64,000 nt of DNA from Hygrophila difformis. Its lineage: Eukaryota; Streptophyta; Magnoliopsida; Lamiales; Acanthaceae. Within the stretch, counting starts at the first letter, position 1; every line of letters starts with the position of its first letter. This document shows, one piece after another, positions 12,793-24,690 of the stretch. Where the stretch lies: positions 873,920 to 937,919 of the forward strand of contig JAOANR010000014.1 in assembly GCA_030278955.1 (NCBI GenBank), in the 5' to 3' direction. The notes under the pieces were generated by a model. That model was not told where the DNA came from. It ran no database searches and saw only the letters and a program-made list of their open reading frames with translations. The position numbers were made by a program, and so were the translations under genes.

Positions 12793-12829
<37 letters not shown>

Positions 12830-14941
12830 AAAATAAATAAATACTTTTCTTCTTGATAGCTCATTCTACCTAAACACTTAAACCTGATAGTAACAGAAAC
12901 TTTTTATAAAAGGTTAAGAGGTCAGATTCATAACATACTGTGGTTGAGTAAAACCTAACCCCAGCTGATTAGCAGAACTTTTCGGGCTAAAAATTTTGGC
13001 CAAGGAAATTTCTAAAACAGACTTGATGAAGGATTTCCAAAATAAATTTGAAAAGGTGTGTTCAGAATTATGAGCCCGTGAACAAACACATGAGACGAAA
13101 AGTGACATCCAACTAAAAGTGCACAATCAGACTTCTTTATCTCATCACGAAGAGATCAACTGTCAGCATCCTAGATGCATCAACTAAATAATTACCAATT
13201 CAAAAACAAAAGAGACTATCTTAAGACTGAAGCATATTAACAATAATAACAGCCAGCACTTAGTGATAACAAATGTTGTTGGCAGCTTGGCAAAAACTAA
13301 AGTGACGGCTTACACCAAAGACAACATTCGGTATAGCTGAATAGCTTTGAAACTTGCCCGTCGAAATTGCTATGCATATCACTATGTGACCATAGTCTAT
13401 TCTCAGAAGCCCTATCAGTTAAAAAGAAACATTAATCCAAAAACTCCACCAGAATCCAACCAGCCTATAGGTAAAAAAAATTACATCTTTTTTGAAAAAT
13501 TCTACTCGTTTGACTACTATGCTCCATTGTTAGACTACATGCAAGCATGGAAAACTTTTTTAATCTAATTTAGATCATATATCCTTGTTGCAAATAAAAA
13601 GACAACATTGTTCTTAAGGTTCACACGAATGTACTCTCAGCTAGATCGAGCCAAACACAATATAGTGTTGAATTACAATTGAGATATAATGTGATTGCGA
13701 TATAAACAGAAACACAAAACCCAAGAGTAGTATCATAACACAAACATAGTATTTAAACAAGCAAAGAAAAGAACTTACGTTACAAATCCATTGTTATCTA
13801 TGTCAGCAGCAAGAAACTGTGCAACAGTCATATCCTGGCCAAGCACCCATTTTGCCATCATCCTATGCCGTTTATCCACTCTCGCCTCCGCCAAGTAAAG
13901 AAACGCCCTGGCAACAGCAAGCGTTGAAACAAGCAGCCAAATCGAGGCAAATACACGTCCAGGCAATGACCTAAACGCCCTGTCGCCGTAACCTACCGTG
14001 GTCACAGACATTACTGACAAATAGAACGAATCCAACCAATTCAAGTTCTCAACAAAATGCATAACAGCAACACCAACCCCAATGCAAAGAACAACCACCC
14101 CCAATGCCAAGGCGACCTTCATCCGAATCCTCATCCTCCCCTTCTTCACATCGATTATATACGAGCCCGGGTCATGAGCACCCCTGCTCTTAATGGTCCT
14201 CAAAAGATAATTCTCTTGCAAATCAAGCATGTAACTGACGACGCCGGTCAACAATATGTCGATGAAACCAAACCCCACAAGCACAAATGTGATTGAAAAC
14301 AGCTTGGTTGCAGCACTATTAGGGGTTATATCACCATAGCCAATTGTGCACATGGTCACTATGCAAAAGTATAAGGCATCGACAACAGGGTGCGTCTCGG
14401 TGCCACTGAAGTGATCTCTATTGAAAGAGTAAATAGCCACACCAAAACTCAAATAGATTATCAAAAGAACAACCCCCTGTCTCAGAATCGAAGGCCTACC
14501 GAATTGGGGAGGTTTGGGAGCTTCCGAGTGGTCGATTTCGTTGATGGTGGCCATGGCCGGGGCTGTCCGGGACCGGTGGAGATTAGTCTTGAAAGCGGGG
14601 TAATTGGGATCGCTCAGCCACAACGATTGACTGTCCGCATCGATAATCGACGGCGGCTGGTCGATAGCGAAGCGGTCGCTGTCCGAATTTTGGAAGGAAT
14701 TCCGGGGGGATTTTAGGGTTACGGCGAGGGCCTCGAGTAGGTTTGAAGTGGAGGAATCATTGATTGGGGATGAAGAAGATGCGGAGGAGCCGAAAATCAG
14801 GCGGTCCTTGAGGCCCCAGGGGGAAGGGGAGACGGGCAGGGGCGGAATGGTAATTTCATCGTCTTCGGGAAGAGGGCAGAGAGGCGCGGAGGGCTCCGGT
14901 CTGCCGGGACCGGCGGAGGAGAGGAGCGGTTGTTTTTCCAT
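12611..14941 (-). CDS. Two-pore potassium channel (TPK/KCO family, TPK3/TPK5-like)
   Basis: Two exons, 14941-13779 and 12758-12611, join across a 1,020-bp GT-AG intron to 436 codons. It should conduct K+ out of the vacuole lumen (tonoplast) as a dimer with four pore loops. Transmembrane helices fall near residues 152-172, 211-239, 273-297 and 329-352. The two selectivity filters are GYGD at 201-204 and 317-320. Residues 123-128 (RSRTAP) match the 14-3-3 binding consensus used by plant TPK channels. The C-terminus carries two EF-hands. The first loop runs D380 to E391 and is split by the intron at T388. The second, D419 to D430, has a weaker ligand set, so Ca2+ binding there may be poor. Length matches the family. 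Whether it sits in the tonoplast or in thylakoids cannot be read from sequence. Confidence 0.96.
12793..12827. repeat. Poly(A) tract in the channel intron
   Basis: Thirty-five consecutive A on the plus strand, followed by more A-rich sequence, about 35 bp from the 3' splice site of the channel gene. On the transcript this is a poly(U) tract just upstream of the acceptor. It may be the tail of an old retroposed copy. Confidence 0.8.
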
Positions 14942-15764
14942 TCAAACTGTGAAATTCCAAGATTCCAAATTTGAAGCGTGGGGCAGCGGGAAGAGAATAG
15001 CGCGGATACCAGATTCTCTGATTTGAAAAGTTGGGGGATTGAAGGGGTGCCGGAATATTCCAAGGGTCAAGCTTCCGGTGAGGAAAAGAAAAGAGAAAGT
15101 GGGAGGTGGTTCTGGCAGAAAGGAATAGCACTACTAGTACTGTATTGGTATTAAGAAGCAAGTGAAATCGGGGTGGAGTTTGTGGAGGAGGGGATTAATT
15201 GAATTTTAATTGAGAGACTGAGAGAGAGAGAGACAGACAGACAGGTGGGAGAGTGGGAGAAGAGATTAGAGATGACACATGCTGAGACTAACTAACATGA
15301 GACTAGTGTGAGAGAGGTCAGGGACGACGGGATTTTGATCTGTTATCTGTGCGTGTTTGTGGCGCCAATCCAATCACAATCTCAATCTGAGATTTGGCAT
15401 CATATCATCGAATCGAAACAATGGATTGAAATCAGGAGTCGGGAATCAGCAGGACATGAGGGTTGTAGTAAATTTGGAGTCGAGACTAGAGAGGAGAGGA
15501 GAGGAGAGGAGGTTAATTGACTAGTAGTGTAATAAATTGAAGAATGCATACCCAATTGTGGTGGAGGCCCGACTGCCGACTGCGGACTGCCGATGGTGTA
15601 CTGTGTGCTGCCGAGGGAATCATAACACACGATGATATGAATGGGGCTTTGGGAATTGCCATCGCCCCCAAATGTGTTGGAAATTGCTTCTGGAAGCTTC
15701 TTTCAAGTTTCTCTCTACCTATAAGTAGGAGTATTTCCTTAAAAAATCCATGTGTTGTTTTTTA
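14942..15764. promoter_or_regulatory. Upstream region of the K+ channel gene
   Basis: Likely 5' UTR and promoter of the minus-strand channel gene. It contains a GA/GACA-rich run at about 15210-15245 and GAGAG repeats near 15488-15512, a common feature of plant core promoters and leaders. No coding sequence is supported. Confidence 0.5.
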
Positions 15765-16245
15765 CTCCCTCCGTCCCACGAAGTTTGAACCTATTCCTTT
15801 TTGGGGTGTCCCACGAAGTTTGAACCCTTTCCGTTTTTAGAAAAATTAAATTAATATAAGTTTGATTAGAATCTTAATTATTGTCAAATCCCATTAAAAA
15901 TACTTACTTTTACTATTCTGCACAAATTCCAATGCATTATTACTTTCCTACACAAAGTCCCTTATATTTCTTTAACTCTTAATATTACAAAATTGATACA
16001 AATAAAAATTGTATAAAATATATATTCTAAAACTACACGATTAGACGATTCTAACAAGACCACATTTGAATATTTTTCTCAAATTACATCACTACGATAA
16101 TATTAAGTCAAAGTTAAACAATAAACAATATCAAAATTCATTATAATCTTAAACACAAATACACACACCACTTTAACTACTAAACTCCACTACCTAAATT
16201 ACCATGCCCAAAAGAAAGGCTTCAATCTTCGCGGGACGGAGGGAG
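15765..16245. mobile_element. Stowaway-like MITE, 481 bp
   Basis: Ends are CTCCCTCCGTCCCACG and the inverse CGGGACGGAGGGAG, flanked by TA. The repeated subterminal motif acgaagtttgaacc identifies a subfamily related to the copy at 46347-46826, which shares the same internal layout and nearly the same length. Confidence 0.9.
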
Positions 16246-17462
16246 TACCATATTATTACCAGCCAGTCCACTCAATATAGATTCTACCTAGGGATGTGGT
16301 TTAGACTTTAAATATACTACAGTATATTTTTATATGCTGAATGTTTTGAACAAATATCTTTTTGTTCTATTTTTTCTTTTTTATCAACTAGGAATTTTTT
16401 TTTTTTGGAGAAGCATCAACTAGGAATTTCATAATACTGTGTTAGAAATTAAGAAAAATAGCATAATTAATAAATTCGATTAATGTTGGTTTTGGTCTGC
16501 TGCCAAACTTGCATTTTCCCTTGCCAAAGTTTTACATCTATCAAGCTCAGATTTTCGAAGACTTTAGAAATTCGCATTGAATGGTCCAAATTTTGAGAGT
16601 CCAAAAAAATAATTCCATCAACTTCGGATTGATTACACCCTCTTACACAAAAACATATAAAGCCACAGCTTATTTTGTAGATTTATTTATTCAACTAAAT
16701 CAATAGAAATATTTCACTGATCAAATATAAACAAATTATATACTCCAAAAATAGTTATTTCATTGAACTTAAGTAGTTATTTCATAGGATTTAACTAGTT
16801 GGATCGCACAAAATCGAGTTCCCTTCAAATTTACAAACGAACGTAGTCCAATTATTTATTTAAAAACACATGAAACAGAAAATAAACCACAATTATTGAA
16901 ATTACTTAGTTACCGTTCAATTAATCATATCCAATCTATTTGAAATCAAATTAAGAGGTTCAAATTGATAGGGGCCGGGAGATTCTTGCCTATCACGTAC
17001 CACAGATGCGTTCCAAACCATAATGGGATATTTTTCTATATTTGAAAGCTCTAATGACTAACAATACAATCAGAAGGGCAATAATATAAAGTGAAATATA
17101 GGGTTTTTATTTAAGGTGGATGAATGTGGCTGGAAAATCTAAATCTTCCTCCGGTGATGCTAGTCGATTGGCAGAGCGTGAGTGGGGAGGGTCAATTTTG
17201 GGTTATGGATAGGAAAGTCGTATGAAGTAAATAATTGTGCGTATGATGAAGTAAAATAAGGCGGTTTTTTGTGTGTATGAAGTAAACATAAACTAGTGTA
17301 GTTGCGTGTTTAAAAATAATGAATGGTATATTGGATATTTCAATGAGGTATGTTAGTAACTTTACCTTTAATTTTTTAATGGGATGTAGTATGTGGTAAA
17401 TGGCCCGTGGGTATTAAATTAATGGTGTGTGACTCCTAGATACTTCTATATTTGGATTTTAT
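16246..17462. other. Intergenic, no gene seen
   Basis: AT-rich and without a credible reading frame, RNA gene or complete transposon. Confidence 0.5.
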
Positions 17463-17477
17463 TTTACCATTTGGATG

Positions 17478-19275
17478 TTTTTTTTTTTTTTGGTGAAAAG
17501 ACGCTCAAGCGTCGGCTAAAAGGATAAACTAAAAAATCTACAGCATGGGAATCGAGAAAGAAAAGGGAAATAAAACGATACTAAAAAACTAATGTCGTGG
17601 GCGACATACTCCCGTCATATCTAAGGCCAGAAGAGGGCGAACATCGTCAGGAGGGAATGCCCAAGTAGTAAAAAACTCGAGCGCATGGGAACCTTGCTTA
17701 GCTAAGGCGTCTGCGACAAAGTTACCTTCACGGTTTAAGTGAAACCAATGAAATCCTGGATTGACATGAAGGAGATCAGGAATGCTTTGCACAAGAGAAA
17801 ATAGGGAGTGATTATTATCAATATTATCCTGGATGATCCGGATTGCTTCAAGGGAGTCTGAATAACAGCATGCATTTGCAATTCCTCGATCTAGTAAGCA
17901 TTTCATGCCATTGAGCATTCCATGCAATTCAGCAATAAGGATGGTACAGCATCCTATAAAGCCAGAAAATCCTAGTTGCCACTGGCCATCCCTATTGCGA
18001 ATAACACCACCAAATTCTGCTCTCCCTGGATTCCCCATTATGCTTCCATGAACATGGAGAACAGTGTCGTCATATTGTCGTGGATACCAATGAATGAAAC
18101 GAGGGGAGACAAAGTGAGGCAGACGTCCATGTACACGATCAAACCCTTCTCCAATGTGCACAACACGCCTAACAATTGATGGAATGTTGATATTTTCTCC
18201 ACGAAGACAAACTGCATTCCTAGAACACCAGATTCCCCAAAGCAAAGCCCATGACTTCCCAGGCCAGTGGCGGGTGAGAAGCCTCCATCTAACACCAATA
18301 TCATTATTCATATTGAGAGGATTAAATAGAGGGAGTCCGCCCATAAGAGCCCATGCAGAAGCTGCCAGTGAGCACTCAAAAAATAGATGAAATGTCGATT
18401 CTTCCGCAATACCGCAAATAGAGCATAAAGGGGAATTAGTGAGATGTCGTCTATAACGCACTAAGTTTGTAGGCAATGCATCGTGTACGATAAGCCAAAA
18501 GAGGAATCGGATCTTTTCAGCTGCTGGAATTCGCCAGACCCAACCTTTATTATAATCATGAACAAGGAGGCGAGTGCGCAATAGCCACGCATAACCGGTT
18601 TTCACCAAATATCGACCCGAAGAGCTGCCATTCCAAGCAAGAGAGTCTGTAGCCATAGGATGAAAGATGGCGGGTCCAAATTCTAAGGCTTCATGTTGGA
18701 TGAATTCAGGCACCGGCGTTGATAAGTGGGACCAACACCACTCTCCGTTGATAAAAATATCCTTAACACGAATATGTATATCCGAAATGTGGACAAAGGG
18801 AATTCTAGGTGCAATTGGCCCCCCCTTAAGCCATGGGGCGTTCCACAAATTACTATCCCCCGTCCCAAATCGTACCCGGAAGCCTTCAGCAGGAATTGGG
18901 GCGACGTGCGTTAAAGCGCGATACAGGGGCGAAGCCCCGGCTTAGAAGGAAACCCATGTAAAGTACAACCATACTTTGCCAAGATAAGCTGAGATCCAAT
19001 TCCAGTTGGATTACAAACCACATTGGCAAGAACTTTGCCTAAGAGTGAAATGTCATGTCTCGGGAACAACGAATGCCTAACCCTCCCATTACACGCGGTA
19101 GGGCGACACGTTTCCAACTTATTAGGTGAAGGCCACGGTCCCCAGCATCCTTCCATATAAAAGAACGAATTAGTTGATCCATTTGATTGCAAATAGCTGA
19201 AGGTAGCCAAAAAAGTTGCATGAGATAGGTGGGTATTGCACACAGGACCGATCTGGCTAAGGTCATTCGTCCGGC
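17478..19275 (-). mobile_element. 5'-truncated L1-type LINE (zf-RVT and RNase H)
   Basis: The poly(A) tail appears as a T-run at 17478-17491 on the plus strand, and the 15-bp duplication TTTACCATTTGGATG flanks the insert (17463-17477 and 19276-19290). A frame from 18848 to 17589 (419 codons) holds the zinc-binding region of plant LINE reverse transcriptases (around C-x2-C, near HDALPTNLVRYRRH) and then an RNase H fold with DSLEA and REGNFVADALAK. Another frame, 19266-18911, encodes the preceding reverse-transcriptase thumb (GGLGIRCSRDM) and is out of phase, so the copy is broken as well as truncated. Related pieces lie at 40145-40761 and 63435-63800. It is not a host gene, although such proteins are often mislabelled ribonuclease H protein. 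Confidence 0.93.
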
Positions 19276-19290
19276 TTTACCATTTGGATG

Positions 19291-19651
19291 TTAATAACAT
19301 TATTGTTATAAAAGTAAGTGGGTATATAAAATTTTGAAGTAGCAGCATAAAAGTTTAGAAATAAATTGGAAGCACTTGAAGAAGAGGATCGAGCTTCTTC
19401 TGGAATAATTAAGTAGGATGAAAGATGGAAATAGCATTTGGTTGGTTGGAACTAGTAAATATAATGAATGGGAGATGATGTTGAAGGTCTTTGTCCGGTC
19501 CGGCCGGGTATGTTACATGTCTTTGTCTATGGACATCATCTATGAATGGTGCAGCACTGCCCAATAAGACAACAACTGTAGGCTGCGCTGGTGGTGTCAC
19601 GTGTGGTGAAGATTCGAGGGAGAATAGGCAATTACACCTTGATTAACAACA

Positions 19652-19686
<35 letters not shown>
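19291..19686. other. Short intergenic stretch ending in (AAT)n
   Basis: No gene is visible. An (AAT)n microsatellite at 19651-19686 is the target into which the adjacent copia element inserted; AAT-type sequence resumes after its right LTR (25055-25072). Confidence 0.7.
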
Positions 19687-19688
<2 letters not shown>

Positions 19689-20050
19689 TTATAGAAATAA
19701 CTATCTTTATTTATGTATGTGTATAATAAAATGGTATATGGCTTATTAGCTTGTGTTTATAGTGGAAGTATTGTAATGGAAATTGGAATTAAATGATGAA
19801 AGAAAAGAAGTTTAAAGGTGGGATAATAAAATGGATAAAGTGTAATAATTATGGCTATGAGATGAAAATGATTTTATTGCTTGTACACTTTTGGTTGCAA
19901 ATTACACATATTTATAGTGCTCATGTATTGCATTAAATTTAAAAGATAGATGAATAATATGCAAATTAACTTGCACTTGAGTGTAAGACTTAACATCTTC
20001 ACATGCATAGCAATAGACATTCACATGTAAGATATAGGTACTCACATGCA
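19687..20050 (-). repeat. 3' LTR of the copia element
   Basis: Left direct repeat, 3' with respect to the minus-strand element. Base-for-base it appears identical to 24691-25054. The polypurine tract sits immediately to its right on the plus-strand map. Confidence 0.93.
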
Positions 20051-20191
20051 TAATACTCCCCCTTGAATGTCGTCAATACGAAGAATATGCCTCGTTAAAA
20101 CCTTACTTGGAAAAAACCCAGTGGGAAAAAATCCAAGTGAAGGAAAAAGAGTACAATATTCTTGTATCAGATGCTCCCCCTGATTTGGACA

Positions 20192-23100
20192 TCATTTTAA
20201 ATCTCGAAGCCGCCGCATTCCAATTTTCTTCACGAGTTTCTCGAATGTTGCAGTCGGCAATGCCTTGGTAAATAGATCCGCTAAATTATTTTCTGATCGA
20301 ATTTGTTGCACATCGACTTCACCATTCTTTTGAAGATCATGAGTGTAGAAGAATTTTGGTGAAATATGCTTCGTTCTATCTCCTTTGATATAACCCCCTT
20401 TCAACTGGGCTACACAAGCCGAATTATCTTCAAATAAAATTGTTGGGGGCATTTGTGGTTCAATGATTAAACCACAACTCTTCAATATATGTTGAGTCAT
20501 TGACCTCAACCAAACACATTCTCGACTTGCTTCATGGATTGCTAAGATTTCGGCATGATTAGAAGAAGTAGCAGTTAGAGTCTGCTTCATTGACCTCCAA
20601 GAGATAGCAGTTCCACCACACGTGAAGATATAGCCTGTTTGAGATTTGGCTTTGTGTGGATCTGATAAATAACCTGCATCGGCATAGCCAATTAACTCAT
20701 GTCGAGAGTCTTTTGGGTAAAATAACCCAAGATCAATTGTTCCTTGGAGATAGCGAAAAACATGCTTTATGCCTTTCCAATGTCGTTGAGTAGGGCAAGA
20801 GCTGAATCTTGCAAGTAGATTGACTGCAAACGCGATATCAGGTCGCGTGCTGTTTGCAAGATACATTAACGCACCAATTGCGCTTAAATATGGGATTTCT
20901 GGGCCAAGTTGCTCTTCATTATCTTCTTTTGGCCTAAATGGATCCTTTGCAGGATCAAGTGTCCGAACGACCATTGGATTATTTAGCGGATGAGCATAAT
21001 CCATTCGAAATTGCTTTAATACCTTTTGGGTATAAGCTGATTGATGAACAAATATGCCCATTTCCAAATGCTCAATTTGTAGGCCAAGGCAAAATTTCGT
21101 TTTCCCGAAATCTTTGATTTCAAACTCCCTTTTCAGATATTCGACCGCCTTTTTCAACTCTTCAGGAGTTCCAATTAGATTTAAATCGTCAACATAGACT
21201 GCGACGATCATAAATTCTGACCCATTTTTCTTTATAAATACACAAGGGCTGATCGGGTCATTTGTATAGCATTCCTTTATCAAACTTTCACTGAGGCGGT
21301 TGTACCACATTCGGCCAGATTGCTTGAGCCCATACAACGATTTTTGCAGTTTGATGGAATAAGTTTCTCTGGGTTTTGAGTTGCAAGACTCAGGTAATTT
21401 AAACCCTTCAGGTATTTTCATATAAATATCATTTTCCAATGAGCCATATAAATATGCAGTAACAACATCCATCAGCCTCATTTCGAGATTTTCTCGTACT
21501 GCTAGACTCATTAGATACCTGAATGTTATTCCGTCCATAACTGGGGAATATGTTTCCTCAAAATCAATTCCCGGTCGTTGTGAAAAACCTTGGGCTACAA
21601 GCCTTGCCTTATATTTGGCAATTTCATTATTTTCATTTCTTTTTCTCACAAACACCCATCTGTAGCCAACAGGCTTCACATTTTTTGGTGTTTGGACAAT
21701 AGGGCCGAATACTTTTCGTTTATTCAGTGAATCTAGTTCACACTGAATCGCATCTTTCCATTTTGGCCAATCATTTCTTTTCCGACATTCTTCAACTGAT
21801 CTTGGTTCAGGATCCTCGTTATTTTCCATTACATCAAGTGCAACGTTGTATGCAAAGGCATTATCAACGTTTGTTTCTTTTCGGTTCCAACATTTCCCAG
21901 TATTGATATAATTGAAAGAAGTTTCAATAACTTCATTTTCTTCTGGGTGAATATTTTCAGGTTCAACCTTTTCGGGGGTTGAATCAATTTCTCCTTCGGG
22001 AGTATCATCTGTGATTGATTTATCACCCATATGGATAATTTTCTTCTTTCGTGGATTTTTATCCTTGGAACCCAAAGGCCTACCACGCTTCAGGCGTGCA
22101 GTAGGTTCATTCGCACTTGGAATTTGCCCTTCTGGGACATTTATATTGGCTGGTGCATTTGCTGCATCATTTATATATGATTTTGTGACTTTAGCAGCAT
22201 CATTAAAAGCATCGGGTAATTGATTTGCAATTCCCTGCAAATGCACAATTCTTTGAACTTCAAGTTCGCATTGCCTTGTACGAGTATCAAGGAAATCAAA
22301 TGGACTTTGCCAAGATATTTCCTTTTTCAGTTGATCATTTCCTCCCCCTAATGTCGGGAATTGAGTTTCATCAAAGTGACAGTCTGCAAATCTTGCAGTA
22401 AATAAATCACCCGTTTTTTGCTCAAGATATTTAATAATCGAGGGTGATTCATACCCGACATATATGCCCAACCTTCTTTGAGGTCCCATTTTTGTGCGTT
22501 GTGGTGGCGCAATCGGTACATAAACCGCACACCCAAAAATTCGCAAGTGGGATATATTGGGCTCCTTTCCAAACACAATTTGTGTAGGGGAGTAGCTATG
22601 ATAGCTTGTCGGCCTTATTTTCACAAGTGCGGCTGCATGCAATATAGCATGTCCCCAAGCATAAACAGGGAGTCTTGATTTCATTAACAAAGGTCTTGCA
22701 ATTAATTGCAATCGCTTAATAAATGATTCTGCCAGACCATTTTGCGTGTGCACATGAGGCACAGGATGTTCAACAGTAATTCCAATCGACATGCAGAAAT
22801 CATCAAATGCATGTGATGTATATTCTCCAGCATTATCAAGGCGTATTTTCTTTATCGGATGATCTGGAAACTGTGCTCGCAATTTTATAATTTGTGCAAG
22901 TAATCTTGCGAATGCCAAATTGCGAGTTGATAATAAACAAACGTGTGACCAGCGTGATGACGCATCAATTAATACCATAAAGTACTTGAAAGGTCCACAC
23001 GGTGGATCAATAGGTCCACATATATCGCCTTGAATTCTTTCTAGGAATGTAGGGGATTCAATTCCCACTTTTACTGGAGATGGTCTGGTTATCAATTTCC

Positions 23101-24613
23101 CTTGTGAACAGGCTGCACAATTGAACTCATTTGGGTTCAATATCATTTGCCTTTTCAATGTATGGCCATTTGAATTTTCAATAATTCGCCTCAGCATTAC
23201 ACTGCCAGGATGCCCAAGTCTATCGTGCCAGGTAATAAATTCACTAGTAGCTTTCAAGCCTACTAGGTTATGTATTTCTGCAGCACATATTTTTGTATAG
23301 TATAAGCCAGAGGAGTAACATGGCAATTTTTCATTCACAAATTTTTTGCCATTTTCAATTCGAGTTATCAAAAGATACTCGTGATCTGCCTCTTTTGAAG
23401 TTTCAATGTGATATCCATTTTTTCGAATATCATTGAAGCTCAGTAAATTTCTTCGAGCTTTGCTTGAGAACAAGGCATTTTCAATTGCCATTTTTGTCCC
23501 TTCAGGGAGAAATATAACAGCTCTACCGGAGCCTTCAATGCATTTTGCATTACCGCTTATAGTTTTCACTGCGGTCTTTTCCAATTTTAAATTGGAGAAA
23601 TAGCTTTTGCTTTTCAAAATGCTATGCGTTGTTGCACTGTCAATGAGGCAGATATCATCTCCGACTTTTGAATTTCCAGCATCCATTTCTGGTCTTTCTT
23701 TTCGTTTCGAGGCCTGATACAGTTCAGCTAAGTGTTTAGCTGTGTGGCATGTTTGAGCCATATGGCCTTTAATTCCACAACGATCACAAATTTCATCATT
23801 TTGTTTATGCTTTCTTGCATAATTTCTTTGTTGTGGTTTGTAAGGCCTTCTGGTATCATATCTGCGATTTTGCTCAAATCGAGGCTTATTTCGATAATTA
23901 TTTTGACGAGATGATTCACCTCTGCCTCGATTGTGATACCGATTTTGGCCACGATCATCATTTTGATTTTTAAAGTGCCCACGATCACGCACGTATTTCG
24001 ATGATTGAGCCGCGTTCACCTCAGGGAACGGTTTTGCACCTGCGGGCCTAGATTCATGATTTCTCAACAACAATAGGCTGTTTTGTTCAGCCAATAATAA
24101 GCAGGTGATAAGATCAGAATATCTCTGAAAACCTTTTTGACGGTATGTCTCACTCAATACTGAGTTTTTAGCATGAAACGTAGAATACGTTTTTTCAAGC
24201 ATTTCTGCTTCAGATATCTTTTGCCCACATAATTGCAATTGGGCCGTAATTTTGAACACAGCGGAATTATATTCCCGGACTGTTTTGAAGTCCTGAAGTC
24301 TCAGGTTTGTCCAGTCATCAAGGGCTTTTGGAAGCACCGTCTTTTTAAGATTATCATATCTTTCTTTCAGCTTTTCCCACAATGCCAGTGGGGATTCCAC
24401 AGTCACGTACTCCATTTTAAGTGCCTCTTCGATATGATGGCACAAGAAAATCATGGCTTTTGCGTGATTTTGATGGCTGGGATTTTTGCCTTCAGCAATA
24501 GTATCTTCCAGACCCATTGAAGTAAGATGCATTTTTACATCTCGGGCCCAGGACATATAATTGCTTCCTTCAACGGTTAAGGGAGCAAATTCCTGCTTTG
24601 CAAGGTTAGCCAT
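20192..24613 (-). CDS. Ty1/copia gag-pol polyprotein, intact
   Basis: One uninterrupted frame of 1,473 residues. Gag occupies the N-terminal part (an ALWEKLKERYD-type segment near 77-87) and ends with a CCHC zinc knuckle at 276-289. The protease has DSATTH at 325-330, the usual copia variant of the aspartic active site. The integrase has its HHCC module (H463, H468, C499, C502) and the catalytic triad D530, D593, E629. Reverse transcriptase begins near 945 and includes YVDD at 1140-1143. RNase H follows, roughly 1250-1400, with the copia order protease-integrase-RT-RNase H. Length is normal for the family. No stop or frameshift is present and every catalytic residue checked is kept, so it may still be mobile. 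It belongs to the transposon, not to the host gene set. Confidence 0.97.
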   Translation of the reverse strand: MANLAKQEFAPLTVEGSNYMSWARDVKMHLTSMGLEDTIAEGKNPSHQNHAKAMIFLCHHIEEALKMEYVTVESPLALWEKLKERYDNLKKTVLPKALDDWTNLRLQDFKTVREYNSAVFKITAQLQLCGQKISEAEMLEKTYSTFHAKNSVLSETYRQKGFQRYSDLITCLLLAEQNSLLLLRNHESRPAGAKPFPEVNAAQSSKYVRDRGHFKNQNDDRGQNRYHNRGRGESSRQNNYRNKPRFEQNRRYDTRRPYKPQQRNYARKHKQNDEICDRCGIKGHMAQTCHTAKHLAELYQASKRKERPEMDAGNSKVGDDICLIDSATTHSILKSKSYFSNLKLEKTAVKTISGNAKCIEGSGRAVIFLPEGTKMAIENALFSSKARRNLLSFNDIRKNGYHIETSKEADHEYLLITRIENGKKFVNEKLPCYSSGLYYTKICAAEIHNLVGLKATSEFITWHDRLGHPGSVMLRRIIENSNGHTLKRQMILNPNEFNCAACSQGKLITRPSPVKVGIESPTFLERIQGDICGPIDPPCGPFKYFMVLIDASSRWSHVCLLSTRNLAFARLLAQIIKLRAQFPDHPIKKIRLDNAGEYTSHAFDDFCMSIGITVEHPVPHVHTQNGLAESFIKRLQLIARPLLMKSRLPVYAWGHAILHAAALVKIRPTSYHSYSPTQIVFGKEPNISHLRIFGCAVYVPIAPPQRTKMGPQRRLGIYVGYESPSIIKYLEQKTGDLFTARFADCHFDETQFPTLGGGNDQLKKEISWQSPFDFLDTRTRQCELEVQRIVHLQGIANQLPDAFNDAAKVTKSYINDAANAPANINVPEGQIPSANEPTARLKRGRPLGSKDKNPRKKKIIHMGDKSITDDTPEGEIDSTPEKVEPENIHPEENEVIETSFNYINTGKCWNRKETNVDNAFAYNVALDVMENNEDPEPRSVEECRKRNDWPKWKDAIQCELDSLNKRKVFGPIVQTPKNVKPVGYRWVFVRKRNENNEIAKYKARLVAQGFSQRPGIDFEETYSPVMDGITFRYLMSLAVRENLEMRLMDVVTAYLYGSLENDIYMKIPEGFKLPESCNSKPRETYSIKLQKSLYGLKQSGRMWYNRLSESLIKECYTNDPISPCVFIKKNGSEFMIVAVYVDDLNLIGTPEELKKAVEYLKREFEIKDFGKTKFCLGLQIEHLEMGIFVHQSAYTQKVLKQFRMDYAHPLNNPMVVRTLDPAKDPFRPKEDNEEQLGPEIPYLSAIGALMYLANSTRPDIAFAVNLLARFSSCPTQRHWKGIKHVFRYLQGTIDLGLFYPKDSRHELIGYADAGYLSDPHKAKSQTGYIFTCGGTAISWRSMKQTLTATSSNHAEILAIHEASRECVWLRSMTQHILKSCGLIIEPQMPPTILFEDNSACVAQLKGGYIKGDRTKHISPKFFYTHDLQKNGEVDVQQIRSENNLADLFTKALPTATFEKLVKKIGMRRLRDLK

Positions 24614-24690
24614 AATCTTATTGAAAGTTTAGAAATAAGAGATTATACCTCAAATGATAATCTGGACAGAGTCTCCTCGTGCTGATAACG

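Noticed and set aside
14390..15161. Several overlapping frames on both strands around the K+ channel start
   Set aside because: Shadows of the GC-rich first exon and leader; none resembles a known protein.
17589..18848. 419-codon frame as a host ribonuclease H gene
   Set aside because: Flanking 15-bp duplications, a poly(A) tail, and an upstream out-of-phase reverse-transcriptase piece show a truncated LINE.
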